NCBI GenBank assembly: GCA_015056945.1
Contig: SVFH01000001.1
Location: 84,793-148,792, forward strand
Direction: 5' to 3'
Length of the DNA stretch: 64,000 bases
Source of the DNA: Lachnospiraceae bacterium
GTDB lineage: Bacteria; Bacillota; Clostridia; Lachnospirales; Lachnospiraceae
Each line of letters opens with the position of its first letter. Within the stretch, counting starts at the first letter, position 1. A model generated the notes under the pieces. That model had not been told where the DNA came from and ran no database searches. It worked only from the letters and a program-made list of their open reading frames with translations. This document shows, one piece after another, positions 56,882 through 64,000 of the stretch. Position numbers and translations under genes: made by a program.

Positions 56882-58324
56882 ATGTATTCAAATTTAGATC
56901 AAACAAAAATCGGTGCCGGATTATCCGATTTGGATGAACTGGCGCGCCAGCAGGCATATATAGAAGAAGCCAAAAAACTTGTTTCAGAATTATCAGACAA
57001 TAAAGGCAGTGCCCTTACCTGTCACGTTGCAACCTTCGGTTGCCAGATGAATGCCAGAGACAGTGAAAAACTCCTCGGAATTCTAATAGAAGCTGGATAT
57101 CAGCCAATCGATTCAGAAGATGCTGATTTGGTTGTTTATAACACCTGTACCGTACGTGACAACGCAAATCAGAAGGTTTACGGACGTTTGGGTGTTTTAA
57201 ACGGTAAAAAGAAGAAAAATCCTATTATGAAGATTGCACTTTGCGGCTGTATGACACAGGAACCTTCTGCCGTAGAGAAAATTAAAACAAGCTATCCTTT
57301 TGTAGATTTGATTTTTGGAACGCATAATATTTTTACTTTTGCGGAGCTTCTTTGCAAGATGCTAAAATCCGACAAACGTATTGAAAGCATATGGAATAAT
57401 ACAACACAGATTGTGGAAGCACTTCCTGTTGAACGAAAATATAAATACAAAACCGGTGTGAATATTATGTTTGGTTGCAATAATTTCTGCTCCTACTGTA
57501 TTGTTCCTTATGTGCGTGGCAGAGAGAGAAGCCGTGCACCCGAAGAAATTATTGATGAAATCAGGAAACAGGTGGCTGACGGTGTTATTGAAGTCATGCT
57601 GCTTGGCCAGAATGTGAATTCCTACGGCAAAAACCTGGACAATCCGATTTCTTTTGCCGAATTGTTAAGAAGAGTGGAAGATATTGAAGGATTACAACGA
57701 ATTCGCTTTATGACCTCTCATCCGAAGGACTTATCCGACGAACTGATTGAAGTCATGAAAGAATCTAAAAAAATCTGCAGACATTTGCATTTGCCTCTGC
57801 AGTCCGGCAGTACAAGAATTTTAAAAGCAATGAACCGTAAATACACCAAAGAACAGTACGTGGAACTTGCTTTAAAAATACGCCGCGAAATACCCGATAT
57901 CGCCATTACAACTGACATTATCGTCGGATTTCCCGGTGAAACAAAAGAAGATATTGATGAAACACTTGATGTCATCAAAACTGTTGCTTATGATAATGCT
58001 TTTACATTTCAGTATTCCAAACGTACCGGTACACCGGCAGCGGCAATGGAAAACCAATGCAGTGCAGAATTCGTAAGAGAACAGTTTGACAGAGTCTTAA
58101 ATGAGGTACAAATCAACGCAAGAAACCAGGTGGCATTATGGGAGGGGAAAATCATGGATGCCTTGGTGGAAGAAGTGAATGAGCACGATGCAACATTGTT
58201 AACAGGACGTTTGTCCAATAATACAATTGTACATTTTCCCGGAGACAAATCTCTGATTGGAAAAATCGTACCCGTAAAGCTTTGTACATGTAAGGGATTC
58301 TATTACATAGGAGAGCTTGTATAA
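56882..58324 (+). CDS. miaB: tRNA (N6-isopentenyl adenosine(37)-C2)-methylthiotransferase MiaB
   Basis: Radical-SAM enzyme modifying A37 of tRNAs. 480 residues: N-terminal UPF0004 domain with cluster Cys54, Cys89 and Cys123; radical-SAM motif Cys199, Cys203, Cys206 in CNNFCSYC followed by IVPYVRGRERSR; TRAM domain at the C terminus (LTGRLSNNTIVHF). The N-terminal ~40 residues are an extra leader found in Clostridial MiaB. RBS AAAGGA is weak, 23 bases after proA. Confidence 0.97.
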   Translation: MYSNLDQTKIGAGLSDLDELARQQAYIEEAKKLVSELSDNKGSALTCHVATFGCQMNARDSEKLLGILIEAGYQPIDSEDADLVVYNTCTVRDNANQKVYGRLGVLNGKKKKNPIMKIALCGCMTQEPSAVEKIKTSYPFVDLIFGTHNIFTFAELLCKMLKSDKRIESIWNNTTQIVEALPVERKYKYKTGVNIMFGCNNFCSYCIVPYVRGRERSRAPEEIIDEIRKQVADGVIEVMLLGQNVNSYGKNLDNPISFAELLRRVEDIEGLQRIRFMTSHPKDLSDELIEVMKESKKICRHLHLPLQSGSTRILKAMNRKYTKEQYVELALKIRREIPDIAITTDIIVGFPGETKEDIDETLDVIKTVAYDNAFTFQYSKRTGTPAAAMENQCSAEFVREQFDRVLNEVQINARNQVALWEGKIMDALVEEVNEHDATLLTGRLSNNTIVHFPGDKSLIGKIVPVKLCTCKGFYYIGELV

Positions 58325-58325
58325 T

Positions 58326-60038
58326 ATGGAAAAATTAAAACCAAAATTGTTTTCAGTTATGAAAACATACTCAAAAGAACAATTTATCAAAGATGTGATT
58401 TCCGGTATTGTAGTTGCAATTGTAGCTTTACCGTTATCCATCGCCCTTGCCATTGCTTCAGGTGTTGGTCCTGAGCAGGGTATTTATACTGCAATTATTG
58501 CAGGCTTCTTAATTTCGTTCTTTGGCGGAAGCCGCGTTCAGATTGCAGGTCCTACAGCAGCTTTTGCTACCATCGTTGCAGGAATTGCATTACAGGAAAA
58601 CGGCATGTCAAAGTTATTTTGGGCGACCATTATAGCCGGTGTAATCTTAATCCTGATGGGACTTCTGAAATTCGGAAGTCTGATTAAGTTCATTCCATAT
58701 ACCATCACAACCGGATTTACGGCGGGTATCGCTGTTACCATTGCTGTCGGTCAGTTAAAAGATTTCTTCGGACTTACTTATCCGGAAGGTCTTGTTTTGA
58801 TTGAAACCGTCGAAAAAGGCGAGGCCGTAATCAAACATTTTAATACTTTTAACCTTCAGGCATTCCTTGTAGGAATGATTTGTCTGGCCATCCTCATTGT
58901 TTGGCCGATTATCTGGAACAAACTTACCAAAGTATGTGAGAATAAGAACAAAGCTTTAAAAGCAATTGTTAAAATATTTAACAGCATTCCCGGTTCCCTG
59001 ATTGCAGTTGTTGCCGGTGTACTTATGGTAAAACTTGGTGGTATGCAGGTAAAAACCATCGGAGATTTATATACAATTTCAAACAGTTTACCGAAGTTTC
59101 AAATGCCTGTATTTGATTTTGGCTTAATCAAAGGGATTATTCCGGATGCATTTACCATTGCAATCTTAGCTGCAATCGAGTCCCTTTTATCCTGCGTCGT
59201 TGCGGACAGTATGGTTAATTCCAAGCACCGCTCCAATATGGAACTGGTTGCACAGGGTATCGGTAATATCGGTTCTTCTTTGTTTGGCGGAATACCTGCA
59301 ACAGGTGCCATCGCAAGAACTGCCGCAAATGTAAAAAGCGGCGGACGCACACCGATTGCCGGTATGGTACACGCGGTTGTCTTATTGCTTGTCCTTGTTG
59401 TGTTAATGCCTTATGCAAGCTGGATTCCCATGCCTACCATTGCAGCTATTCTTATTATGGTGGCTTATAACATGTCAGGTTGGAGAGAGATTGTAACCCT
59501 GCTCAAATCAGCTCCGAAGAGCGATATTTTAGTTCTTTTACTGACCTTTTTCTTAACTGTTATTTTCGATCTTGTTGTGGCTATTGAGGTCGGTATGGTA
59601 CTTGCTGCAATCCTTTTTATGAAGAGAATGAGCGATGTGACGGATGTTCAGTCCTGGAAATATATCGATGATGAAAACGATGCTGACCATATTGATTTAA
59701 AAGTAGTACCGCAGCATACACGTGTATATGAACTAAGCGGTCCTTTATTCTTCGGTGTAGCAGACAAAATTATGAAGATTTCGTTAGACAATGAACAAAA
59801 ATGTCTGGTACTCAGAATGCGAAGCGTAAATGCAATTGATGCAACCGCAATGCGTAACCTTGACAAAATCCGTCATGCATGTCGCAAAAAAGGGATTACT
59901 CTGATTTTATCCCATGTAAATGAACAACCCATGAACGTCATGAAAAAATCAGGCTTTTATGATAAGGTTGGTGCAGATAACTTCTGCGAGCATATTGATG
60001 ATGCCTTAAAGAGAGCAGAAAGTCTGGCTGAGAAATAA
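58326..60038 (+). CDS. SulP-family anion transporter with STAS domain
   Basis: 570-residue membrane protein of the SLC26/SulP family: N-terminal GIVVAIVALPLSIALAIASG (the conserved helix 1 region), FFGGSRVQIAGPTAAF and PATGAIARTAANVKSGGRTP, with about eleven to fourteen helices, and a C-terminal STAS domain (RMRSVNAIDATAMRNLDKI). Transported anion (sulfate, bicarbonate or other) is not decided by sequence. Starts immediately after miaB with AGGAGAG ten bases upstream; a TTG nine bases earlier overlaps miaB. Confidence 0.93.
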   Translation: MEKLKPKLFSVMKTYSKEQFIKDVISGIVVAIVALPLSIALAIASGVGPEQGIYTAIIAGFLISFFGGSRVQIAGPTAAFATIVAGIALQENGMSKLFWATIIAGVILILMGLLKFGSLIKFIPYTITTGFTAGIAVTIAVGQLKDFFGLTYPEGLVLIETVEKGEAVIKHFNTFNLQAFLVGMICLAILIVWPIIWNKLTKVCENKNKALKAIVKIFNSIPGSLIAVVAGVLMVKLGGMQVKTIGDLYTISNSLPKFQMPVFDFGLIKGIIPDAFTIAILAAIESLLSCVVADSMVNSKHRSNMELVAQGIGNIGSSLFGGIPATGAIARTAANVKSGGRTPIAGMVHAVVLLLVLVVLMPYASWIPMPTIAAILIMVAYNMSGWREIVTLLKSAPKSDILVLLLTFFLTVIFDLVVAIEVGMVLAAILFMKRMSDVTDVQSWKYIDDENDADHIDLKVVPQHTRVYELSGPLFFGVADKIMKISLDNEQKCLVLRMRSVNAIDATAMRNLDKIRHACRKKGITLILSHVNEQPMNVMKKSGFYDKVGADNFCEHIDDALKRAESLAEK

Positions 60039-60121
60039 AATTTGCATATAAAAGCATAAACTTATTGTTACATTTTTGTAGGTCAGTAAATATATGTGAA
60101 ATGAAATTGATTTTACAGATA

Positions 60122-60133
60122 GACAAATTTGTC
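60122..60133. promoter_or_regulatory. Perfect 12-bp palindrome upstream of the XRE gene
   Basis: GACAAATTTGTC, about 90 bases before the XRE start. Such a dyad could be an operator. The overlapping TTTGTCGAG resembles a Spo0A box (TTTGTCGAA) with one mismatch. No promoter at standard spacing was confirmed in this 183-base gap, which otherwise holds AT-rich sequence. Confidence 0.3.
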
Positions 60134-60221
60134 GAGTTTAGGAAATGCGGCTTTTTCTCGTTTTATGTCGTGTTTTTGTTCGCAAATTTTATATATTCTG
60201 CAAGTGAAAGGAGGAACCTGA

Positions 60222-60800
60222 ATGGACCAGAAAAAAATCGGAAGTTTCTTAAAAGAGCTTCGAAAAGAAAAAGGTTTTACGCAGGAAACACTTGCAGAAA
60301 AATTAAATATCTCCGGAAGAACAGTATCAAGATGGGAGACTGGAACTAACATGCCTGATATCTCCATCTTGATTGAATTGGCGGAACTTTATGATGTAAG
60401 TATTCCTGAAATTGTCAATGGAGAAAGGAAAAACGAGATTATGAATGAAGAAGTAAAAGAAGTAGCACAGAGTTTATCAGATTATGCAGATTTAGAGAAA
60501 GAAAATATGCTCACCCAGATACGAAAATTGAGCATTTGGGGCGTAGCAGGAATGCTGATATATTGTTTGCTTGGCATTGGTGATATAAACGAAAAATACT
60601 TTTTGTTAGGAACGTTATCTACCTATGGCCTTGTATTAACGATAATTACACCTATTATGATTTTACTGTATACAAGTGGTTTAATTCAGAAAGTAAAAAA
60701 GCAGAATAAATCTAAAATAACTGTATTTTTTATTGCGCTTGTAGTCGCATTTGTATTTGCGCTTACAATTAAATCAATTTTAACAATGATTGGTGTATAA
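60222..60800 (+). CDS. XRE-family regulator with C-terminal membrane helices
   Basis: 192 residues. N-terminal HTH_3 domain (about 5-60) with the recognition region TLAEKLNISGRTVSRWETG, then a charged linker and three hydrophobic helices (about 103-123, 128-150 and 168-190). The layout is a soluble DNA-binding domain tethered to the membrane. Such proteins are common in Clostridia; the regulated genes are unknown. RBS AAAGGAGG. A single-gene unit between SulP and mutS. Confidence 0.9.
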   Translation: MDQKKIGSFLKELRKEKGFTQETLAEKLNISGRTVSRWETGTNMPDISILIELAELYDVSIPEIVNGERKNEIMNEEVKEVAQSLSDYADLEKENMLTQIRKLSIWGVAGMLIYCLLGIGDINEKYFLLGTLSTYGLVLTIITPIMILLYTSGLIQKVKKQNKSKITVFFIALVVAFVFALTIKSILTMIGV

Positions 60801-60876
60801 AATGCACAGAAAATATTTGTGTTAAAAGCATAAAAACAGTTTTTTATATAATATTATTATAACTAAATACATCTCC

Positions 60877-60941
60877 GGAAGTACGCAATTTAATGTGCGT
60901 ACTTTCTGTGATTATTTCGTTGTGATAAACACAACGAAATA
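60877..60941. repeat. Two hairpins upstream of mutS
   Basis: First: arms at 60877-60887 and 60896-60906 (core AGTACGCA / TGCGTACT, 8-base loop). Second: ATTTCGTTGTG / CACAACGAAAT at 60914-60940 with a 5-base loop. Neither has a T-run after it. They lie in the gap between the XRE gene and mutS, where no other feature was recognised. Confidence 0.6.
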
Positions 60942-60998
60942 TAGAATGCGCAGCTCGCGGAAATGTAGTTAATTGCTACGCAATACCGTTTGCGCGCG

Positions 60999-61021
60999 AA
61001 GAATGTGCAATGCACATTCTT
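60999..61021. repeat. Palindrome just before the mutS RBS
   Basis: GAATGTGCA-A-TGCACATTC, extending to an 11-bp stem, about 40 bases before the mutS ATG. If transcribed, it could fold near the translation start. Adjacent sequence is locally GC-rich (TGCGCGCGAAG). Confidence 0.55.
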
Positions 61022-61061
61022 TATTGAAGAAGTAAATTCCAAAAAACAGGAGAGAAGACAC

Positions 61062-63713
61062 ATGGCTGAATTGACCCCCATGATGCAAAAATATATGGAG
61101 ACAAAACAGGAATACCCTGATTGTATTCTTTTTTATCGTTTAGGGGACTTTTATGAGATGTTCTTTGAGGATGCCATTACCGCCTCTAAAGAATTAGAAA
61201 TCACATTAACCGGTAAAAGCTGCGGCTTGGAAGAACGCGCCCCCATGTGTGGCGTTCCTTTTCATGCGGTGGACGGATACCTGAATAAATTGGTTTCAAA
61301 AGGATACAAAGTAGCTATTTGTGAACAGGTAGAAGATCCGAAAATGGCGAAAGGTCTTGTCAAAAGAGAAGTTACACGTGTTGTAACACCCGGTACCAAT
61401 TTGAATATTCAGGCATTGGAAGAAAGTAAAAATAATTTCCTTATGTGTATTGCTTATTTTACCAATGCAATCGGTCTTTCCATTGCCGATGTTACCACAG
61501 GAGATTATTTTCTTGCGGAAGTATCTGATTTAAAACGTCTTTACGATGAAATCTGTAAATATAATCCTTCTGAAATCATCTGTAATGAAGCATTCTTTAT
61601 GAGCAGTTTTGACATTGAAGATTTAAAAGGACGAATGAATACCAGTGTTTATACACTGGACAACAGATATTTCGATGATTCGGCATGTAAAAAATGCTTG
61701 CAGAAGCATTTTAAAGTTAGTTCTTTAATCGGTATGGGGCTTGATGATTTTGCAGCAGGTTTAATAGCTGCAGGGGCCTTGATGCAGTATTTACAGGATA
61801 CGCAAAAGATTTCTCTTGCTCATTTTACGCATTTATATCCTTATGCAACAGGGAAATATATGCTTCTTGACAGCTCAACGAGAAGAAATCTTGAATTAAC
61901 GGAAACCTTACGCGAAAAGCAAAAGAGAGGATCTCTTCTCTGGGTTTTGGACAAAACCAAAACAGCAATGGGTGCAAGAACCCTTCGACATTTCATCGAA
62001 CAGCCGTTGATATATAAAGATGATATCGAGTACAGACAGAATGCAGTTGAAGCGTTATTAAAAGACAGTATTTCAAGGGATGAATTACGTGAATACTTAA
62101 ATCCGATTTATGACATGGAGCGCCTGCTTAGTAAAGTAAGCTACCAGTCCATCAATCCGCGCGATATGATTGCGTTCCGTAATTCCCTGGAGATGTTACC
62201 GCACATTAAATCTGTTCTGGAAAGCTTTGAAACACCGCAAATCGTTGCATTACGTGAAGAAATCGATGATTTGAAAGACGTATTTCAGATGATTTTTGAT
62301 TGTATCGTTGAAGAACCGCCCTTACAGTCCAAAGAAGGCGGAATCATTAAAGAGGGATACAATTCCGATATAGATTACTTAAGAAACGCCAAATCAGAAG
62401 GAAAAAATTGGCTGGCAGAACTCGAAAATACGGAACGCGACCGTACCGGAATCAAAAATTTACGTGTCAAATTCAATAAAGTATTCGGTTATTATTTGGA
62501 AGTCACCAATTCCTATTTAAATTTAGTTCCGGAAGAATATATCCGCAAACAGACCTTAACAAATGCGGAAAGATACACAACAGCACGTTTAAAAGAATTA
62601 GAAGATACCATTCTAAACGCTGAAGATAAATTAAACAGCTTAGAATACGATGTTTTCTGCAATGTAAGGGATTATATCGCATCACAGTTAGAAAGAATCC
62701 AGCGTACAGCCAAAGCAGTTGCAACTTTAGACGCACTCTGTTCTCTGGCTTATGTTGCAGAACAAAATCACTATGTGAAACCTTCATTAAATGAAAAGGG
62801 GATTATCGACATCAAAGACGGTCGTCATCCGGTTGTTGAAAAAATGATTCAACATGATATGTTTATTCCAAACGATACCTTTTTGGATAATAATAATCAT
62901 TGCATTTCCGTTATTACAGGTCCGAACATGGCAGGCAAATCAACGTATATGAGACAAACCGCCTTAATTGTCCTGATGGCTCAGATTGGATCGTTTGTCC
63001 CTGCCGGAAGTGCCAAAATCGGTGTTGTAGACAGAATTTTTACACGTGTCGGCGCATCCGATGACCTCGCAAGCGGACAAAGTACTTTTATGATTGAAAT
63101 GAATGAAGTTTCGAACATTTTACGAAATGCAACCAGCAAAAGCCTCCTGATCCTCGATGAAATCGGTCGCGGCACATCTACCTTTGACGGCTTAAGTATT
63201 GCCTGGGCTGTGATTGAACATATCAGTAACCGTAAATTACTTGGTGCCAAGACTTTGTTTGCAACGCATTACCACGAACTGACTGAATTGGAAGGTAAGA
63301 TGGGTAATGTAAACAATTATTGTATCGCAGTCAAAGAAAAAGGAGATGACATTGTTTTTCTTCGTAAAATCGTAAAAGGCGGCGCCGATAAAAGCTATGG
63401 TATTCAAGTAGCAAAGCTTGCCGGTGTTCCTGATATGGTCATTGACCGTGCCAAAGAAATTGTGGAACAGTTAAGCGATAACGATATTACGGAAAAAGTG
63501 CAGTACATTTCAACAAACACAAACAAGGCAGAACGTAAAGCATCCATGAAAAAATATGACGAAGTTGATTTGGCACAATTTTCTTTATTCGATACCGTGA
63601 CAGATGAAGATGTTCTGACAGAATTAAAGGAAATTGACATTACCACTTTAACCCCCTTAGATGCAATGAATACCTTATATCGTTTGCAAAATAAGTTGAA
63701 AAACAGATGGTAG
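61062..63713 (+). CDS. mutS: DNA mismatch repair protein MutS
   Basis: 883 residues with all MutS domains: mismatch-binding start (FYRLGDFYEMFFEDA with the conserved Phe-x-Glu), connector, core and clamp, and the ATPase with Walker A GPNMAGKST and Walker B-like LLILDEIGRGTSTFDG. The C-terminal region ends in NKLKNRW. Start at ATG with RBS AGGAGAG; the frame remains open upstream for 24 codons through a palindromic region, which was rejected as coding. No mutL follows, in contrast to the usual mutSL pair; the downstream gap is filled with hairpins. Confidence 0.98.
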   Translation: MAELTPMMQKYMETKQEYPDCILFYRLGDFYEMFFEDAITASKELEITLTGKSCGLEERAPMCGVPFHAVDGYLNKLVSKGYKVAICEQVEDPKMAKGLVKREVTRVVTPGTNLNIQALEESKNNFLMCIAYFTNAIGLSIADVTTGDYFLAEVSDLKRLYDEICKYNPSEIICNEAFFMSSFDIEDLKGRMNTSVYTLDNRYFDDSACKKCLQKHFKVSSLIGMGLDDFAAGLIAAGALMQYLQDTQKISLAHFTHLYPYATGKYMLLDSSTRRNLELTETLREKQKRGSLLWVLDKTKTAMGARTLRHFIEQPLIYKDDIEYRQNAVEALLKDSISRDELREYLNPIYDMERLLSKVSYQSINPRDMIAFRNSLEMLPHIKSVLESFETPQIVALREEIDDLKDVFQMIFDCIVEEPPLQSKEGGIIKEGYNSDIDYLRNAKSEGKNWLAELENTERDRTGIKNLRVKFNKVFGYYLEVTNSYLNLVPEEYIRKQTLTNAERYTTARLKELEDTILNAEDKLNSLEYDVFCNVRDYIASQLERIQRTAKAVATLDALCSLAYVAEQNHYVKPSLNEKGIIDIKDGRHPVVEKMIQHDMFIPNDTFLDNNNHCISVITGPNMAGKSTYMRQTALIVLMAQIGSFVPAGSAKIGVVDRIFTRVGASDDLASGQSTFMIEMNEVSNILRNATSKSLLILDEIGRGTSTFDGLSIAWAVIEHISNRKLLGAKTLFATHYHELTELEGKMGNVNNYCIAVKEKGDDIVFLRKIVKGGADKSYGIQVAKLAGVPDMVIDRAKEIVEQLSDNDITEKVQYISTNTNKAERKASMKKYDEVDLAQFSLFDTVTDEDVLTELKEIDITTLTPLDAMNTLYRLQNKLKNRW

Positions 63714-63721
63714 TTTGATTT

Positions 63722-63840
63722 TTTGCATGAGCCATGCAAAGGAAAGCCGTAATGCATGCGTGGGAGCTTGCTCACAAGAGCATGCATTACGGCTTGACTG
63801 TATACGGCGACGCCGTACATGAGGAAGAAGCCCGAAGGGC
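63722..63840. repeat. Cluster of hairpins downstream of mutS
   Basis: Four consecutive inverted repeats. TTTGCATG / CATGCAAA (63722-63740); a 16-bp perfect pair AAGCCGTAATGCATGC and its complement (63744-63759 and 63780-63795), with a GAGC/GCTC hairpin inside the loop; TACGGC / GCCGTA (63803-63817); GCCC / GGGC (63830-63840). The region is more GC-rich than its surroundings and looks like a repeat-type or structured element. Confidence 0.65.
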
Positions 63841-63903
63841 GGATTCCGAATGGTGCATGGCGAAATAGAAAGCAAAATTTGAAGTTGGTGGAGGAAACAC
63901 AAT

Positions 63904-64000
63904 ATGAAAAAATTATCAATAACTAAAATAGTAATTATTGTATGTCTTTTTGTAGTAATAATAGGAGTGGGAACTTTGATAAAAAGAGAAATTGAGGAAT
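63904..64000 (+). CDS. Start of a membrane or secreted protein (3' end beyond window)
   Basis: Thirty-two codons are visible: MKKLSITKIV then a strongly hydrophobic segment of about 18 residues and the charged stretch LIKREIEE. This looks like a signal peptide or signal anchor. ATG is preceded at nine bases by GGTGGAGG, a strong RBS, which supports a real gene. The rest lies outside the window, so no function can be given. Confidence 0.6.
   Translation, partial: MKKLSITKIVIIVCLFVVIIGVGTLIKREIEE

Noticed and set aside
1..64000. tRNA, rRNA, CRISPR arrays or transposases
   Set aside because: None were seen. No cloverleaf ending in CCA, spaced repeat series or transposase motifs were recognised by eye; a covariance search would be needed to exclude a small RNA.

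Overview
This is an AT-rich stretch of chromosome from a low-GC, anaerobic, apparently spore-forming Gram-positive bacterium. It most resembles Clostridia of the Lachnospiraceae type; that placement is inferred from gene content, not from a marker gene. Supporting genes are rex, spoIIIE/ftsK with tepA, yqfC-yqfD, a BofC-like protein, a class B sortase, an ABC-F ATPase next to rex, an Nfn-type transhydrogenase pair, formate-tetrahydrofolate ligase with folD, and a Re-citrate-synthase-like enzyme next to an NADP-type isocitrate dehydrogenase. No rRNA, tRNA, CRISPR array, transposase or phage module was found. No stretch above 300 bases lacks a gene.

Bases 1-9.1 kb: a two-component system (regulator cut by the window edge), a lipoprotein, a PilZ protein and a divergent EF-G-like GTPase come first. 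They are followed by a protein joining an N-terminal TIR domain, one membrane segment and a long BspA-type leucine-rich-repeat ectodomain. Three small minus-strand genes follow: two coupled unknowns and a cysteine-rich protein with a sigma-K-like promoter. Bases 9.2-16.4 kb: a sortase B operon with a giant BspA-repeat surface protein carrying a TPKTGD sorting signal, plus a second secreted BspA-repeat protein. Together with the TIR protein this makes a 10.7 kb surface-LRR island.

Bases 16.4-32.5 kb: a citrate-to-2-oxoglutarate gene pair, a near-perfect bidirectional terminator, an ABC-F gene divergent from rex (candidate Rex operator in the rex promoter), an unknown coiled-coil gene, NAD(P)HX repair, alanine racemase, a MazF-type toxin without a visible antitoxin, a CorC-like membrane protein, yebC, an O-acetylhomoserine sulfhydrylase, and a GT2 glycosyltransferase paired with a large polytopic protein that has a long disordered tail.

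Bases 32.5-53.8 kb: tepA-ftsK, one-carbon genes fhs-folD, two zinc-ribbon membrane proteins flanking nfnAB, rlmH, then a pdp-yqfC-yqfD-phoH-ybeY-flippase-bofC-like run and two flavoproteins. Bases 53.8-64 kb: a proline and folate operon (proB, DUF896, 5-formyl-THF cyclo-ligase, proA), miaB, a SulP transporter, an XRE-membrane regulator and mutS. Clusters of hairpins lie on both sides of mutS, and the start of a secreted or membrane protein lies at the right edge.

The most unusual item is the TIR-transmembrane-LRR protein, which puts the parts of a Toll-like receptor in the reverse N-to-C order, beside two further BspA-like surface proteins and a sortase. The housekeeping remainder is consistent with amino-acid-fermenting or saccharolytic anaerobic metabolism, with redox balance handled by Rex, Nfn and NADP-IDH.
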